Part shown: positions 63,651 through 64,000 of the stretch, in pieces
Numbering within the stretch: the first letter of the stretch is position 1
How the letters are laid out: each line of letters begins with the position of its first letter
NCBI GenBank assembly: GCA_964474635.1
Contig: CAYYTT010000001.1
Coordinates: forward strand, 55,947 to 119,946
DNA length: 64,000 bases
From: CAYUYV01 sp964474635
GTDB taxonomy: Bacteria; Pseudomonadota; Alphaproteobacteria; JAJFIK01
Direction of reading: 5' to 3'
Notes under the pieces: generated by a model
What the model saw: the letters and a program-made list of their open reading frames with translations, nothing else
The model's database searches: none
Told to the model about the DNA's origin: nothing
Made by a program: the position numbers and the translations under genes

Positions 63651-64000
63651 TCCTGGACCGACCGGTCTGCCGGACGGGAGAACGCGCAAAATTTCTTCCG
63701 AGCCGCCGCCGATGGCCAGGACCTTTACCTCCCGGTGCAGAGGGTCCACCGGAGTGCCGCGCAGGTTTCCCGCCGCGCCCATGCAGGAGCGGCGGCTTCC
63801 ATGACGGACACCTTACAACTCTGAGTTTTTCAAATCTTCAAAATGCCGCCGTGACACTGACGATCTTATGTGTCCTTTTCGCATCATGACCACAGCTTTT
63901 AGATGTATTAGTACAGCCTTTCCCGTTACGCGCCTAAACGATTGCTTAGAGCATCGGGCGGAAAGTGTGAATCGCGGATTCCCTTAAGGTGGCAAATCAG
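63651..64000. other. intergenic end of window
   Basis: 350 bp without a credible gene. The last 200 bp are AT-rich and include a partial copy of the palindromic intergenic repeat (63949-63983); the gene it precedes lies beyond the window. Confidence 0.6.
63949..63983. repeat. partial palindromic intergenic repeat
   Basis: GAGCATCGGGCGGAAAGTGT followed by a CGCGGATTCC segment shares the GGAAA-GTGT ... GCGG-TTCC core with the minus-strand reading of the element at 32913-32960. The second arm is not seen before the window ends. Confidence 0.5.

Overview
The window (about 63-65% GC by eye, dense genes, GTG and TTG starts, strong GGAGG-type ribosome sites) looks like chromosomal DNA of an alphaproteobacterium. 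The evidence is the folK-rpoZ-rsh-pyrE block, the radA-cvpA-purF block, PhaR with acetoacetyl-CoA reductase, a squalene-hopene cyclase, and dispersed palindromic repeats of a type familiar from alphaproteobacterial genomes. It is a scaffold, not finished sequence: exactly 100 Ns sit inside a tandem repeat at 24266-24365. I cannot name the genus.

Left part (1-9.4 kb): a leftward operon of a parvulin-like isomerase and two HupE/UreJ-type membrane proteins is divergent from a large exported DUF3604 protein with a PHP-like metal site. The 434-bp gap between them carries sequences that closely match PhoB boxes, facing both ways. Next comes a rightward operon of a membrane-fused spermidine-synthase-like protein and two putative 2OG-Fe(II) oxygenases.

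Housekeeping and catabolism (9.5-32.6 kb): an EF-hand protein, squalene-hopene cyclase, pyrE-rsh-rpoZ-folK (leftward), a NYN nuclease-like gene and a family-5 uracil-DNA glycosylase. A phenylalanine/tyrosine degradation cluster follows (phhA and an Lrp regulator leftward; hpd, hmgA and a fumarylacetoacetase rightward) and is interrupted by the repeat with the gap. Then come a GT61 glycosyltransferase, an S9 peptidase, an exported glycerophosphodiester phosphodiesterase and an exported catalase-peroxidase.

Middle (32.6-43.7 kb): two palindromic elements, an AraC regulator divergent from a UDG-like gene, an exported serine hydrolase, a lipoprotein phosphoesterase, and the radA-cvpA-purF-SDR-homocysteine methyltransferase-exported methyltransferase run.

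Accessory block (43.9-51.4 kb): an ECF sigma factor, a membrane-anchored anti-sigma whose C-terminal domain looks like a subtilisin propeptide/inhibitor, an outer-membrane beta-barrel, an S8 subtilisin-like lipoprotein protease, a second ECF sigma factor and a large RTX repeat protein. I read this as a candidate envelope-signalling circuit in which the protease may act on or be bound by the anti-sigma factor. It is the most interesting locus together with the PhoB-box/DUF3604 locus.

Right part (51.4-64 kb): GST, hisC-like aminotransferase, chorismate mutase, metX, a methyltransferase, DUF2237, gloB, an S1C protease without signal peptide, a DUF985-type cupin, an exported protein of unknown function, phaB (acetoacetyl-CoA reductase) divergent from phaR, and an Asp/Glu racemase-family gene. 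I saw no tRNA, rRNA, CRISPR, transposase or prophage genes.
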